Assembly: GCF_003429005.1 (NCBI RefSeq)
Contig: NZ_QVQV01000005.1
Span: forward strand, 113-64,112
Origin: Paraburkholderia sp. DHOC27
GTDB lineage: Bacteria > Pseudomonadota > Gammaproteobacteria > Burkholderiales > Burkholderiaceae
Length of the DNA: 64,000 nucleotides
Reading direction: 5' to 3'
Under the pieces are notes generated by a model that was not told where the DNA came from, searched no databases, and worked only from the letters and a program-made list of their open reading frames with translations. This document shows positions 34,032 through 42,972 of this stretch, piece by piece. Made by a program: the position numbers and the translations under genes. The first letter of the stretch is position 1. Each line of letters starts with the position of its first letter.

Positions 34032-35006
34032 ATGGATAACTCGCGTCTCGACCGGTTCGCTCTGGTCACCCGGCTATGGCCGTGGCTGTTCCTCGCCGCC
34101 CTGCTGGTTTTTTTCGAGGTGTACGCCCAGGTCTCGGCGCACCGCTCGTTTCTGCTCAACGCCTACAACCTGCAATCCATCGGGCTCGCCGCAGCCGCGC
34201 CGCTGCTACTCGCCATCGGTCAGACCTTCGTGATCATCACGGCCGGCATCGATCTCTCCGCGGGCTTCGTGATGGGGCTCGCGGCCGTCTGCGTCGCGCA
34301 GTTCACGCTGTTCGGCAACGGCTCGCCGTGGATCCTGCTCGCTTCCATCCCGGTGACGATTGCGGTGTGTCTGATCCCTGGGCTCGTCAACGGTGTGCTG
34401 ATTGCGTGGCTGCGCGTGCCTGCCTTCATCGGCACGCTCGGCATGTACGGCGTGGCGCGCGGCGCGGGGTTTCTCGCGGCGGGCAGCGGCATGACGGTTT
34501 CGGTGGATAACCCCGGCCTCGTCAAGCTCGGCAGCGGCTGGGCGCCGGTGATCCTGACCGCCGTGCTGCTGATCGTCATGCATCTGCTGCTCTCGAAGAC
34601 CCGCTTCGGTCAATACACGTACGCGATTGGCGGCAATCCGCAATCCGCCGTGCGCGCCGGTATCAACGTCAAACGCCATCTGTTGATGGTGTATGTGATC
34701 GCCGCAGCATTCGCCGCAGTAGGCGGCATCATCTATACCGCGCGGTTCGCGGCGGGCGCCGCCAATGCCGGTGAGCCGATGCTGCTCGATTCGATCGCCG
34801 CGGTGGTGATTGGCGGCGCGAGCCTGTTTGGCGGCACCGGCAACGTCATCGGCACATTGATCGGCGCGCTGATCATCGCGGTGATCCAGTTCGGCCTCGT
34901 GTTTATCGACGTCAACGCGTTCTGGCAATTCATCGTGGTGGGCATCGTCATCATCCTGTCGGTGCTGATCGATCAATACAAGGACCGTCTCGGAGGTGCC
35001 CAATGA
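34032..35006 (+). CDS. Sugar ABC transporter permease (CUT2)
   Basis: 324 aa with about nine hydrophobic helices and the CUT2 permease signatures TFVIITAGIDLSAGFVMGLAA, VPAFIGTLGMYGVARGAGFL, and YAIGGNPQSAVRAGINVKRH, followed by GGIIYTARFAAGAANAGEPM and AVVIGGASLFGGTGNVIGTL. ATG 34032 gives the usual short cytoplasmic start; a GTG ten codons upstream is possible. The stop overlaps the ATPase start by 4 bases (ATGA). Confidence 0.93.
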   Translation: MDNSRLDRFALVTRLWPWLFLAALLVFFEVYAQVSAHRSFLLNAYNLQSIGLAAAAPLLLAIGQTFVIITAGIDLSAGFVMGLAAVCVAQFTLFGNGSPWILLASIPVTIAVCLIPGLVNGVLIAWLRVPAFIGTLGMYGVARGAGFLAAGSGMTVSVDNPGLVKLGSGWAPVILTAVLLIVMHLLLSKTRFGQYTYAIGGNPQSAVRAGINVKRHLLMVYVIAAAFAAVGGIIYTARFAAGAANAGEPMLLDSIAAVVIGGASLFGGTGNVIGTLIGALIIAVIQFGLVFIDVNAFWQFIVVGIVIILSVLIDQYKDRLGGAQ

Positions 35007-35764
35007 GCACGCCGATCCTGGAGGTACGCAACGTCTCGATCCGCTTTGGCGGCGTCGAAGCGCTCAAGCGTGTGTCGTTGCAGTTGTTGCCCGGCGAAGT
35101 GCTGGCGCTGGCGGGCGACAACGGCGCGGGCAAGTCGACGCTGATCAAGATTCTCTCGGGTGTCTATCACGCCGATCAGGGCGACCTGCTGTTCGACGGT
35201 GCGCCGTTGCAGTTACGCGATCCGCAGGACGCGCGTGCACAGGGCATCGAGACCATCTATCAGGACCTTGCTCTCGCGGACAACCTGGACGTGGGCAGCA
35301 ACATTTTTCTCGGACGTGAACCCACGCGGCGGCAACTCGGCTTTCAGGTGATCGATCGGCCACGCATGGCGCAGGTCGCGCGTGAAGTGCTGGAGCGTCT
35401 CGACATCGTGATTCCGGAGCGCAAGCTGGGTGGCCCGGTGAAGATGCTCTCGGGCGGTCAGCGTCAGGCCATTGCGATTGGACGCGCGATTTACTGGAAC
35501 GCACGCGTGCTGATAATGGACGAGCCCACGGCCGCGCTCGGCGTGCCCGAACAGCGCAAGGTGATGGAGTTGATTACGACGCTGAAAGCCCAGGGCGTGT
35601 CCGTGATTCTGATCTCGCACAATCTGCACGACATCTTTGCGATTGCCGATCGCATCGTTGTCTTGCGGCGCGGTGAAGTGGCGGGTGAGCGGCAAGTCCA
35701 GCAAACCAAGGGCGATGAGATCGTGCATCTGATGGTGGGTGACACGTACGCGAGCCCCAGCTAG
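35003..35764 (+). CDS. Sugar ABC transporter ATP-binding protein, single-domain (FrcA-like)
   Basis: 253 aa with Walker A GDNGAGKST (about residue 40), signature LSGGQRQAIAIGRAI, Walker B VLIMDEPTAALG and H-loop LISHNLHDIFAI. Most CUT2 ATPases are about 500 aa with two ATPase domains. This one has a single complete domain, as in FrcA, so it should work as a homodimer. It ends at 35764, 65 bases before the start of the MRJP-family gene. Confidence 0.93.
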   Translation: MSTPILEVRNVSIRFGGVEALKRVSLQLLPGEVLALAGDNGAGKSTLIKILSGVYHADQGDLLFDGAPLQLRDPQDARAQGIETIYQDLALADNLDVGSNIFLGREPTRRQLGFQVIDRPRMAQVAREVLERLDIVIPERKLGGPVKMLSGGQRQAIAIGRAIYWNARVLIMDEPTAALGVPEQRKVMELITTLKAQGVSVILISHNLHDIFAIADRIVVLRRGEVAGERQVQQTKGDEIVHLMVGDTYASPS

Positions 35765-35829
35765 CGGGAATAACGTTTGCTGCATCATCAGGCCTGCCCA
35801 ACGCGGGAAGACGTTTGAAAGGATGCCTG

Positions 35830-37035
35830 ATGATGCACAAGGATGATTCCCCGCAGCCCATGCGCCGGCGCGTGTTGACGTCTTTGGGTGCACTGCTGCT
35901 CGGCTCGCTCGAGATCGGCTCGTTGGCCGACGCCGCTGAAGCCACCCAGCACGCTGCCGTCGCTCACGCCCCGCGCCTCGAAACCGTGGCTACTTTCGAT
36001 GACGACTTTCGCCTCGTCGGCATCGGCGTCTCGCGACACGGGCGCGTGTTTGCGACGGCGCCGTCGCCGGTCAAGCGATCCATCTACAGCATGGTGGAAG
36101 TCGATCCGAAAAGCGGCGCGTTGACACCGTTTCCCGATGCGGACTGGAACAACTACAAGCCAGACGAAGACGGCACGCATCAATGGATTTCGGTGCAGGC
36201 GCTATGGGTGGACGAGCAGGATCATCTGTGGGTCCTGGACTCGTCGCTGGCCAAGGTGGATCAGAGCCGTCAGCCGCCCAAGCTGGTCGAATTCGATCTC
36301 GCAACGCGCCAGGTGCTGCGTCAGTTCAGCTACGACAAGGTGGTGACGCCGAAAGATTCGATCAACGATATTCGCGTGGATCTCCAGCACGGTTACGCGT
36401 ACATGAGCAATGCGGATAACCGGGGCGGCGTGGTGGTCACGAATCTGCAGAGCGGGGAATCTCGCCTGTTGCTGGCGGGTGATCGTTCAGCCGTAGCGGA
36501 CGCCAATCAGCATTTGATGTTCGGCGACCGGATTGCACGTAAGCCTAATGGCGAGAACGTCGTGATCCAGACGGACGGCATCGCGATTTCGCCGGATCGC
36601 AACTGGCTCTACTACCGCGCGCTCACCGATCATCACTATTGGCGCATTCCAACGGCGGCGTTGATCGACACATCGCTCTCAGCGGAGGAGGTGTCGCAGC
36701 GCGTTGAATCGCTCGGTGACGGTGCGTTGACCGGCGGCCTGATCATGAGCCCGGCGGGCGTGCTGTACGGCGGCGATCTCGAGAATCGCACAGTGGTGGC
36801 GTTCAATATCGTGCAGCGTGACGGCAAGCCGACGCTCGACCAGACGACCTTCGTTGCGCCGCATCCACAGCTTTCATGGGCCGATGGCTTTGCCATCTCG
36901 AACGGCTACCTGTACTTCGCGGACTCGCATCTGCACGAACTCGATAACTTCTCGAACGGCTATCCGCGTCAGGGCAAGTTCACCATCTTCCGGGTGCGTT
37001 TGCCGCAGCAGCCACGACGTGGGCTGGCAGGGTGA
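35830..37035 (+). CDS. Major royal jelly protein (MRJP/Yellow) family protein, exported
   Basis: About 401 aa. An N-terminal twin-arginine-like export signal (PMRRRVLTSLGALLLGSLEI) precedes a six-bladed propeller of the MRJP/Yellow type: LETVATFDDDFRLVGIGVS, WISVQALWVDEQDHLWVLDSS, DSINDIRVDLQHGYAYMSN, DGIAISPDRNWLYYRALTDHHYW and LSWADGFAISNGYLYFADSHLHEL. Bacterial members are thought to be periplasmic lactonase-like or ligand-binding proteins; the biochemical role is not established. It follows the sugar transporter on the same strand. An ATG at 35815 would add five residues. Confidence 0.85.
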   Translation: MMHKDDSPQPMRRRVLTSLGALLLGSLEIGSLADAAEATQHAAVAHAPRLETVATFDDDFRLVGIGVSRHGRVFATAPSPVKRSIYSMVEVDPKSGALTPFPDADWNNYKPDEDGTHQWISVQALWVDEQDHLWVLDSSLAKVDQSRQPPKLVEFDLATRQVLRQFSYDKVVTPKDSINDIRVDLQHGYAYMSNADNRGGVVVTNLQSGESRLLLAGDRSAVADANQHLMFGDRIARKPNGENVVIQTDGIAISPDRNWLYYRALTDHHYWRIPTAALIDTSLSAEEVSQRVESLGDGALTGGLIMSPAGVLYGGDLENRTVVAFNIVQRDGKPTLDQTTFVAPHPQLSWADGFAISNGYLYFADSHLHELDNFSNGYPRQGKFTIFRVRLPQQPRRGLAG

Positions 37036-37050
37036 TGGATACGCAGCGCC

Positions 37051-38850
37051 TCACCCAGCCCTGCCCACCGGCGGGAAGCGTTTGCGGTTACGGCTAAACG
37101 TGACGCGTCGGAACCGCTCCTGCTTGTGCTCTTCGTCGAAGTGCGCGAGCGACGGCTTGACCAGATCGCTACGCGAAACCACACCGACGATGCGCAGACT
37201 CCCGCGGTCGGCCACCACCGGCAACCGTTCGAGACCTTGAACCGCCAGCCGCGTGGCAACGAGCCGGCAGGTCTCATCCGGTAACGCCACGATGGGTGCC
37301 GTGCCGCTGAAAAGATCAGCAATGCGGGCGTTGGAGAGTTGCTCTGGGTGTTCGTCACGGAAACGTTCGAGCGTCATGCGATCCACCATGCCAACCAACG
37401 CGCCAGCGTTCACCACTGGATACGCGCGATGCTGCTGCGTGGCGCCGAAATGCGTGCTCAGTGCCTCATGCACCGGCATGTCGGCGTCGATGCTCGCGAC
37501 GGAGGACGACATCACCTCGTCCACGTAATGCCGCTCCAGCGGATCGACGCCATACTCGCGATAGATGTGGTAGCCACGGCGCGCGATCTTCTCCGTCATG
37601 ATGGAGCGTCGCATCACGACCGTTGCGAAGCCGTGCGCGACCAGCGTAGCGGCGAGCAGCGGCAACAGCGCGTTAGCGTCGTGCGTCAGGCCAAAGGCAA
37701 ACACGATGGCCGTGAGCGGCGCGCCAAGCGTGGCGCCCAGTGTGGCAGCCATACACACCAGCGGCCACAGCGCCGCATCATTACCGGGCAGCACGTGTCC
37801 GAGCACCGTGCCGAGTCCGGCGCCCAGCATCAGCAGCGGCGCAAGTACCCCGCCCGATGTGCCGGACCCAAGCGCGATGACCCAGATCACGGCTTTGACG
37901 ACGAGGATGGAGACCGCGATCTGCAGCGCGATGTGTTGATGCAGCAGATCACCAATCACGTCATACCCCACACCGAGCGCGCGCGGCTCGATCAGGCCGC
38001 CAATGCCCACCGCGAGGCCGCCTAGTGCGGGCCACCACATCCAGTGGATGGGCAGCTTGCCGAACAGATCTTCGGTCTTGTACAACGCCGCCGAAAGCCC
38101 GGAGGCGAGCGCACCGCTCAGCAATCCGGCAATCACACAGGACACCAGCGAAAGCGCGCCGGCCGGTGCGGTTTCGAGCGGAAACAGCGGACCTGTGCCA
38201 AAGAAAATCGCCCGTGCGAATCCCGCCACGGCACACGCCAATGCCACCGGCAGGAAACTGCGCGGGCGCCATTCGAACAGCAACAATTCGACCGCCAGCA
38301 ACACCGCCGCCACCGGCGTGCCGAACACGGCCGTCATGCCCGCGGCCGCGCCGGCGACCAGCAAGGTCTTGCGCTCCGCAGACGTCACCTTCACGCACTG
38401 TGCGATCAGCGAACCGAGCGCGCCGCCCGTCATGATGATCGGACCTTCCGCGCCAAACGGACCACCGCTGCCGATCACGATGCCAGACGAAAGCGGTTTG
38501 AGAATCGCGACCTTCGGCGACATGCGGCTCTTGCCGAACAGAATGGCTTCGATCGCTTCGGGGATGCCGTGCCCGCGAATTTTCTCGGAGCCGTAGCGTG
38601 CGATCAAACCCACGATCAGGCCACCCACGATGGGAATCAGAATCACCCATGCGCCAAGCGTGTTTTGCGCGGGAGAGCGATCCGCGAAGGAAAACGCGCC
38701 GAAGAAAAACAGATTGGTGAAAAGATGAATCAGGCTGAGCAGTACGAAAGCGGCGAGCGTGCTCAGCAGGCCGATGACCGCCGCGAGTGCGGAGATACCT
38801 GGCAACCGTGCGTTCGACGAAAAGTCACGCTTATGAGTGTTGTGCATCAT
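37051..38850 (-). CDS. ClC-family chloride channel/antiporter with C-terminal CBS pair
   Basis: 599 aa. The membrane part has about 10-12 helices and the ClC selectivity segments: GSGGPFGAEGPIIMTGGALGS (form GSGGPFGxEGP), GTPVAAVLLAVELLLFEW, GSGTSGGVLAPLLMLGAGLG (GxxGG near the second ion site). From about residue 450 there are two CBS domains (VDEVMSSSVASIDADMPVHE, YPVVNAGALVGMVDRMTLERF, CRLVATRLAVQGLERLPVVAD) likely to bind nucleotides. The usual channel/antiporter gating glutamate of GxEGP is present. ATG 38850 or 38847 begins two bases after the MarR gene stop, so the pair is coupled. Channel versus H+/Cl- antiporter is not decided. Confidence 0.9.
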   Translation of the reverse strand: MMHNTHKRDFSSNARLPGISALAAVIGLLSTLAAFVLLSLIHLFTNLFFFGAFSFADRSPAQNTLGAWVILIPIVGGLIVGLIARYGSEKIRGHGIPEAIEAILFGKSRMSPKVAILKPLSSGIVIGSGGPFGAEGPIIMTGGALGSLIAQCVKVTSAERKTLLVAGAAAGMTAVFGTPVAAVLLAVELLLFEWRPRSFLPVALACAVAGFARAIFFGTGPLFPLETAPAGALSLVSCVIAGLLSGALASGLSAALYKTEDLFGKLPIHWMWWPALGGLAVGIGGLIEPRALGVGYDVIGDLLHQHIALQIAVSILVVKAVIWVIALGSGTSGGVLAPLLMLGAGLGTVLGHVLPGNDAALWPLVCMAATLGATLGAPLTAIVFAFGLTHDANALLPLLAATLVAHGFATVVMRRSIMTEKIARRGYHIYREYGVDPLERHYVDEVMSSSVASIDADMPVHEALSTHFGATQQHRAYPVVNAGALVGMVDRMTLERFRDEHPEQLSNARIADLFSGTAPIVALPDETCRLVATRLAVQGLERLPVVADRGSLRIVGVVSRSDLVKPSLAHFDEEHKQERFRRVTFSRNRKRFPPVGRAG

Positions 38851-38852
38851 GA

Positions 38853-39269
38853 TTACTCGACATCGATCTGGGGAACATTGAACGCGCCTTTGAGCGACTT
38901 CAGTTCGGCGCGGTGCATTTGCGCGAGGCGCGACAGCACCTGCTCGCCGGCTTTCAGCAGATGCACTTCCACCTGGCGGCGATCCGTGCCACTGACCTTG
39001 CGCTGCACGAGATCCAGCGCCTCGCAGCGCGACACCAGCGCGACCACGCCGTGATGCTGCGCCTGCAGCCGTTCGGCAAGCTCGCCGATAGTCGCCCAGT
39101 CGCGCTCCGGGTAGCCCTTGATATGCAGGAGTAAAAGGTATTGCAGCGGCGTAATGCCCTCGCCCTGCGCGGCCTGCTCGGAAAAGCGCTCGAAACGCCG
39201 CATCTGATAGCGGAATTCGGAGAGTTGCTCGAAGTCCGCTTTGGTCAATCCGCGTGTGAGGGTTTTCAT
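38853..39269 (-). CDS. MarR-family transcriptional regulator
   Basis: 138 aa with the MarR winged helix: ITPLQYLLLLHIKGYPERDWATIGELAERL-type core (helix 2 to 4), QHHGVVALVSRCEALDLVQRK as recognition helix, and RRQVEVHLLKAGEQVL as wing. ATG 39269 is preferred to 39287 because GGAG lies 7 bases in front. It is upstream of, and almost touching, the ClC gene. A perfect palindrome covering the likely -10 lies 42 bases upstream, suggesting it represses its own operon and responds to an unknown ligand. Confidence 0.9.
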   Translation of the reverse strand: MKTLTRGLTKADFEQLSEFRYQMRRFERFSEQAAQGEGITPLQYLLLLHIKGYPERDWATIGELAERLQAQHHGVVALVSRCEALDLVQRKVSGTDRRQVEVHLLKAGEQVLSRLAQMHRAELKSLKGAFNVPQIDVE

Positions 39270-39310
39270 TGACGCTCCAGAGGCCATCGCGCATTGCGAA
39301 AACGCGATTG

Positions 39311-39325
39311 TATCACGACGTGATA
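39311..39325. promoter_or_regulatory. MarR operator candidate
   Basis: TATCACG-A-CGTGATA is a perfect 7-1-7 palindrome. On the minus strand TACAAT (39307-39312), a good -10, overlaps its edge, so binding would block transcription of the marR-clc pair. Confidence 0.7.
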
Positions 39326-39415
39326 TGTTATGCCGGAGCGTTCAATGCTGGGAACTGAGGGCGATGGGCGGTGTTATTTTTCTTGCTGCTGACGCCGCCA
39401 GTGTCCATTCGTGCG

Positions 39416-40612
39416 CTAATGACCCGCCAGCGACGCCGCGACAAGCTGCTTGAACGGCGTGACGTGCTCACCGAAACGCAGCATGAGATTTCTCGCCAGC
39501 TTCGCGGGCAGACGGTCATCCGTATAAACGCGGGTGATGAATGCGGTGATCAGATAGAGCGGGCGCGTCGAACGCCGGTGGTGGTTTTCGTAGCGCTTCA
39601 GGAGCGCGTCGTCTGCGATGTCGAGACCGTTTGCCTCGGCGCCTATCAACGCGCGCGACAGCGCGTCGATACCTGACAGACCGAAATTGAAGCCGTGCGC
39701 GGTCACGGGATGCATGCCCACCGCCGCATCCCCAACCGTTGCAAACCGCTTGCCGACGAATCGTCTGGGATAAACCGAAACCAGCGGATAGGCGTGACGT
39801 GTGGTGGCGAGCGTCATCCGGCCCAGCCTGCGCTCGAAGCGCCGCTCGATCTCATGATTGAACGCTTGATCGTCCAGACTCATGAGACGGTCTATCTCAC
39901 GACCCGCCAGCGTGACCACCACGGATGACCGGAATGCGCCGCTCGCAGGCTCCGGATTCATGGGCAGCAGCGCAAGCGTCTGTCCATAGCCGAACCATTC
40001 CCACGCCGCGTGGTGATGCGGCACATCGTGCGTCATGCCGCACACCAGCATCGACTTTCCGAAGTCGTGCATGTCCGCGGAAATTCCCATCATCCTTCGA
40101 GTGGGAGAGTAGCGGCTATCAGCGGCAATGACGAGGCGCGCTGATATTGACTGGCCACTCTCCAGTTGCACCTTCGCACCGGCATCGCCTGTTTCGACGC
40201 CAATCACCCGCTCCGCTGCGATAACCTCGACTTCGCCGTCCTCATGGCACGCGTGAATCGCATCGTAAGCCGCCTTGCGGATCAAATGATTCGGCACGAG
40301 CCAGCCGAGTTCTGTGTACGCGCTCAACTCGTGTCCAATGCCAAGCGCAAAGGGCGACGAACCGTTGAAAATCTTCGCATCCGTCAGGCTGGATTTCGAC
40401 GCCGGATCGATCCTGTCCCAGACATCCAGATTCTTCAGGATTTCGACTGATTTTTGCGTGAGCGCAATTTCCCTGCCATCGAACTTCGGATTCTCCAGCT
40501 CGCCCAACGCCTGTTGATCAACGAGCACAATGTCGAGGCCCGACTTGCACAAGGAACGCGCGAGACACAGTCCGGCAGGACCGGCACCGACGATGACGAT
40601 ATCTGTTTCCAT
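39416..40612 (-). CDS. UbiH/UbiM-type FAD-dependent hydroxylase
   Basis: 398 aa aromatic-ring monooxygenase family: DIVIVGAGPAGLCLARSL (FAD ADP-binding), RLVIAADSRYSPTRRMMG (middle motif), and GKRFATVGDAAVGMHPVTAHG (second FAD motif with GD and HP). It most resembles UbiM, the demethoxyubiquinol hydroxylase; other members act at other ring positions in ubiquinone synthesis or on phenolic compounds. ATG 40612 (METDIVIVG) is the natural start. It has no partner genes adjacent and lies downstream of the gallate regulator with about 275 bases between, so it may not belong to the gallate cluster. Confidence 0.82.
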   Translation of the reverse strand: METDIVIVGAGPAGLCLARSLCKSGLDIVLVDQQALGELENPKFDGREIALTQKSVEILKNLDVWDRIDPASKSSLTDAKIFNGSSPFALGIGHELSAYTELGWLVPNHLIRKAAYDAIHACHEDGEVEVIAAERVIGVETGDAGAKVQLESGQSISARLVIAADSRYSPTRRMMGISADMHDFGKSMLVCGMTHDVPHHHAAWEWFGYGQTLALLPMNPEPASGAFRSSVVVTLAGREIDRLMSLDDQAFNHEIERRFERRLGRMTLATTRHAYPLVSVYPRRFVGKRFATVGDAAVGMHPVTAHGFNFGLSGIDALSRALIGAEANGLDIADDALLKRYENHHRRSTRPLYLITAFITRVYTDDRLPAKLARNLMLRFGEHVTPFKQLVAASLAGH

Positions 40613-40887
40613 GACACTTCCAGAGTTGATGGGCTCTTGTCCGATGCACCGCTGCGCACAGACAGACCGCACGCACACGCTGACTGCGCATGCTGGTTGC
40701 GCGAGTTAATTGCGCACGATAAGAGGCACCCACTCTATTGCCTATCGCCCCGAAGAACGAGGCGACAAAGCGCCGCGACGGCCAAGGAGCTAGTACCAAA
40801 GACGTATTCCGGCCACGCGGCAAGTCACATAGAGTCCGGAGTCATGCAAGGCCGACCGCGCAGCCCTTGCCGCGCCTTAAAAACCGG

Positions 40888-42159
40888 TTACGCGGACTGA
40901 CGCCCGCCACCATGCGCCAGCGAAACCCCCGCCGAGGCCGACAGGTCCTCCACTGCGAGGCGGATCGCCGCGATCAGCGCACGTGCCGCCGGCGATGGCG
41001 CGCCCTCAGCCCGCACCATCAGGCCGATGTTGCGTTGCATGTTGTGGAGCGGCACATCCAGCATGACGAGTTGCCCCGACTCGCACTCGTAGTGCAGTTG
41101 TTGCGCGGACAGCGCAGCCAGCATGTCGGTATGCAGCAGCAGGCCGCGGATCACCGCGAGGTCGGCCGTTTCCACCGTGGGCAGCGGCGGCTTGAGGTTC
41201 ACACGGCGAAACTGCGATTCGAACAGGCGGCGTGCAGGTGCCTGGCTGCGCGGCAAAATCCATTGGGCGTACCGCAAGTCTTCGATGCTCAGTCCGCGTG
41301 ACTGTGCGAGCGGATGATCGCGGCGCGCCAGCACGGCCATTTCTTCAGTCATCAAGCGTTCGTTGTGCAAGCCGCTGCCTGGCTCGTCGGAACGCAAGGC
41401 CCCAAGAATGAAATCGACGTCGCCCGCGCGCAAGCTCGCCACCAGCGTCTCGTACGCGCTTTCGTCCGTCGCGACCCGCACGCCGGGGTGCCATTCGATC
41501 AGGCGAGCGATGGCATTGGGCAGGATCAACGTACGCCCGAGCGGCAGCGCACCCACCGTCACCGCGCCCTGAATATTGCCGTGCAGCGCCGCGATGTCAT
41601 CCGGTACATGACGTAGCTCGTTCAGCGCACGGCGCACGTGCAGCAGAAAGGTCTCGCCTTCCGGCGTCAGCACGATTCCACGTGGGCTGCGATCGAACAG
41701 GCGCAGACCCGAGCCGCTTTCGAGCACCCGGATCGCGCTGCTCACCGCGGGTTGACTGATGCCGAACGCGCTTGCCGCAGTCGGCATGTGACGATGACGG
41801 GCCAGCGCCACGAATATCTGCAGCCGGCGCGTGTTCAGCAGGTAGGCCGGCAGTGCGCCTTCTACCAGCGTGCGGCGACGCGTTTGCTGCGCCACGCTCC
41901 ATATCGTGAGTTCACCCAGCTCGGCGAAGATCCGGTCGCAGCGCTTGAGTACCGCGCGCCCGGTTGGAGTCGGCAACATGCCGGACGGTTTGCGCTCGAA
42001 GAGCGGTTCGCCCAGCGCCGCTTCGAGCTCCTGCACGGAGCGCGTGACGGCGGACTGGGCGCGAAAGAGTTCGGCGGCAGCACGCGTGGCGCTGCCGGTG
42101 TCGGCGACCAGTTTGAAGGCCCGCAGATGCGCGAGGTTGAGAAGTTCGCTATTGCTCAC
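40888..42159 (-). CDS. galR: LysR-type regulator with two HTH domains (GalR-like)
   Basis: 423 aa, about 110 longer than usual LysR proteins, because the N-terminal winged helix is duplicated. Copy 1 is at about residues 8-68 (LAHLRAFKLVADTGSATRAA, AQSAVTRSVQELEAALG, LFERKPSGMLPTPTGRAV). Copy 2 is at about 108-167 (TRRLQIFVALARHRHMPTAA, ISQPAVSSAIRVLESGSG, LFDRSPRGIVLTPEGETF). The ligand domain follows. The same layout occurs in GalR, the activator of gallate degradation in Pseudomonas putida. It starts with GTG 42159, and is last in the gallate gene series, so it is likely autoregulated with it. Confidence 0.85.
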   Translation of the reverse strand: MSNSELLNLAHLRAFKLVADTGSATRAAAELFRAQSAVTRSVQELEAALGEPLFERKPSGMLPTPTGRAVLKRCDRIFAELGELTIWSVAQQTRRRTLVEGALPAYLLNTRRLQIFVALARHRHMPTAASAFGISQPAVSSAIRVLESGSGLRLFDRSPRGIVLTPEGETFLLHVRRALNELRHVPDDIAALHGNIQGAVTVGALPLGRTLILPNAIARLIEWHPGVRVATDESAYETLVASLRAGDVDFILGALRSDEPGSGLHNERLMTEEMAVLARRDHPLAQSRGLSIEDLRYAQWILPRSQAPARRLFESQFRRVNLKPPLPTVETADLAVIRGLLLHTDMLAALSAQQLHYECESGQLVMLDVPLHNMQRNIGLMVRAEGAPSPAARALIAAIRLAVEDLSASAGVSLAHGGGRQSA

Positions 42160-42240
42160 GCCAGGCTCACGCTTTATTCACGCTCGTTGTTTACGTTCGT
42201 TATCCACCTGCACCTGCACCCGCATCGTCTTCGCCATCCG

Positions 42241-42960
42241 TCATGCGGGCTCCATGCCCTGACTGCGCTTCGCCGCGTCCGCCTCGAACGACACCAGAAA
42301 ATCCAGCAGCGCCTCAGCCGCCGCACGCTTTTTCGATGCCATGCAAATGGCCGCCGAGAATACGGTGATGAGCTGAATCTCATCCGGCAGCGGACCGACG
42401 ACCTCAATACCCGGTACGTGCATGAGCTCGCTGAACTGCTGAAAGCCGAGTTCCACTTCACCGCGTGCGATCAAGCTGCCCACCGGGACACCGGGCCGCG
42501 CCTGCATGATGCGCGGCGCGATGATCTCAGCGATGCCCCAATGTGCGAACAGCCGCATCAGATAGGCCCCGCTCGGACCCGTGGAGTAGCCGATCGTGCG
42601 CGCGGCCAGTACGGCCTCGCGAACCGCCGCTGCCGTGCTGATATCCGGCTGCGGCGCGTTGCCCGGCACGGCAATGGCCACACCCGACCGAACCAGCTCG
42701 ACCTGGCTGCCCCGCACCACGTGCCCCGCGGCAGCGAGCCGCTCGATCGCGTCCGTGGCCAGCACGACCACATCGAATGCCTCGCCCTCTTCCACCCGCC
42801 GGGCCGCGGTGACGCCGCCCACCGACTCGATGATCACACGCCGTTTCGACCGCTGCTCGTATGCCTCGCTCAATTCTTCGAGCAGTGCACGGGTCGCCAT
42901 TGAAGCGATTCCGGTAATCGACCCACCTCGGGTTTGCGCAGTGTCCATTTTCATGTCCAT
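42241..42960 (-). CDS. ModA-like substrate-binding protein without signal peptide
   Basis: 239 aa with the type 2 periplasmic-binding-protein fold of molybdate-binding ModA: SITGIASMATRALLEELSEAYEQ, VVVLATDAIERLAAAGHVV, RSGVAIAVPGNAPQPDIST, GSLIARGEVELGFQQFSELM. The N-terminus MDMKMDTAQTRGG is hydrophilic with no export signal, so the protein should be cytoplasmic, and no ABC permease or ATPase is nearby. It begins 12 bases after the galC stop. In this operon the expected oxalomesaconate tautomerase gene is not seen. A role as a small-molecule sensor or as a replacement enzyme is open; no catalytic residue can be named. Confidence 0.75.
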   Translation of the reverse strand: MDMKMDTAQTRGGSITGIASMATRALLEELSEAYEQRSKRRVIIESVGGVTAARRVEEGEAFDVVVLATDAIERLAAAGHVVRGSQVELVRSGVAIAVPGNAPQPDISTAAAVREAVLAARTIGYSTGPSGAYLMRLFAHWGIAEIIAPRIMQARPGVPVGSLIARGEVELGFQQFSELMHVPGIEVVGPLPDEIQLITVFSAAICMASKKRAAAEALLDFLVSFEADAAKRSQGMEPA

Positions 42961-42972
42961 GTCGGTGTGCTG

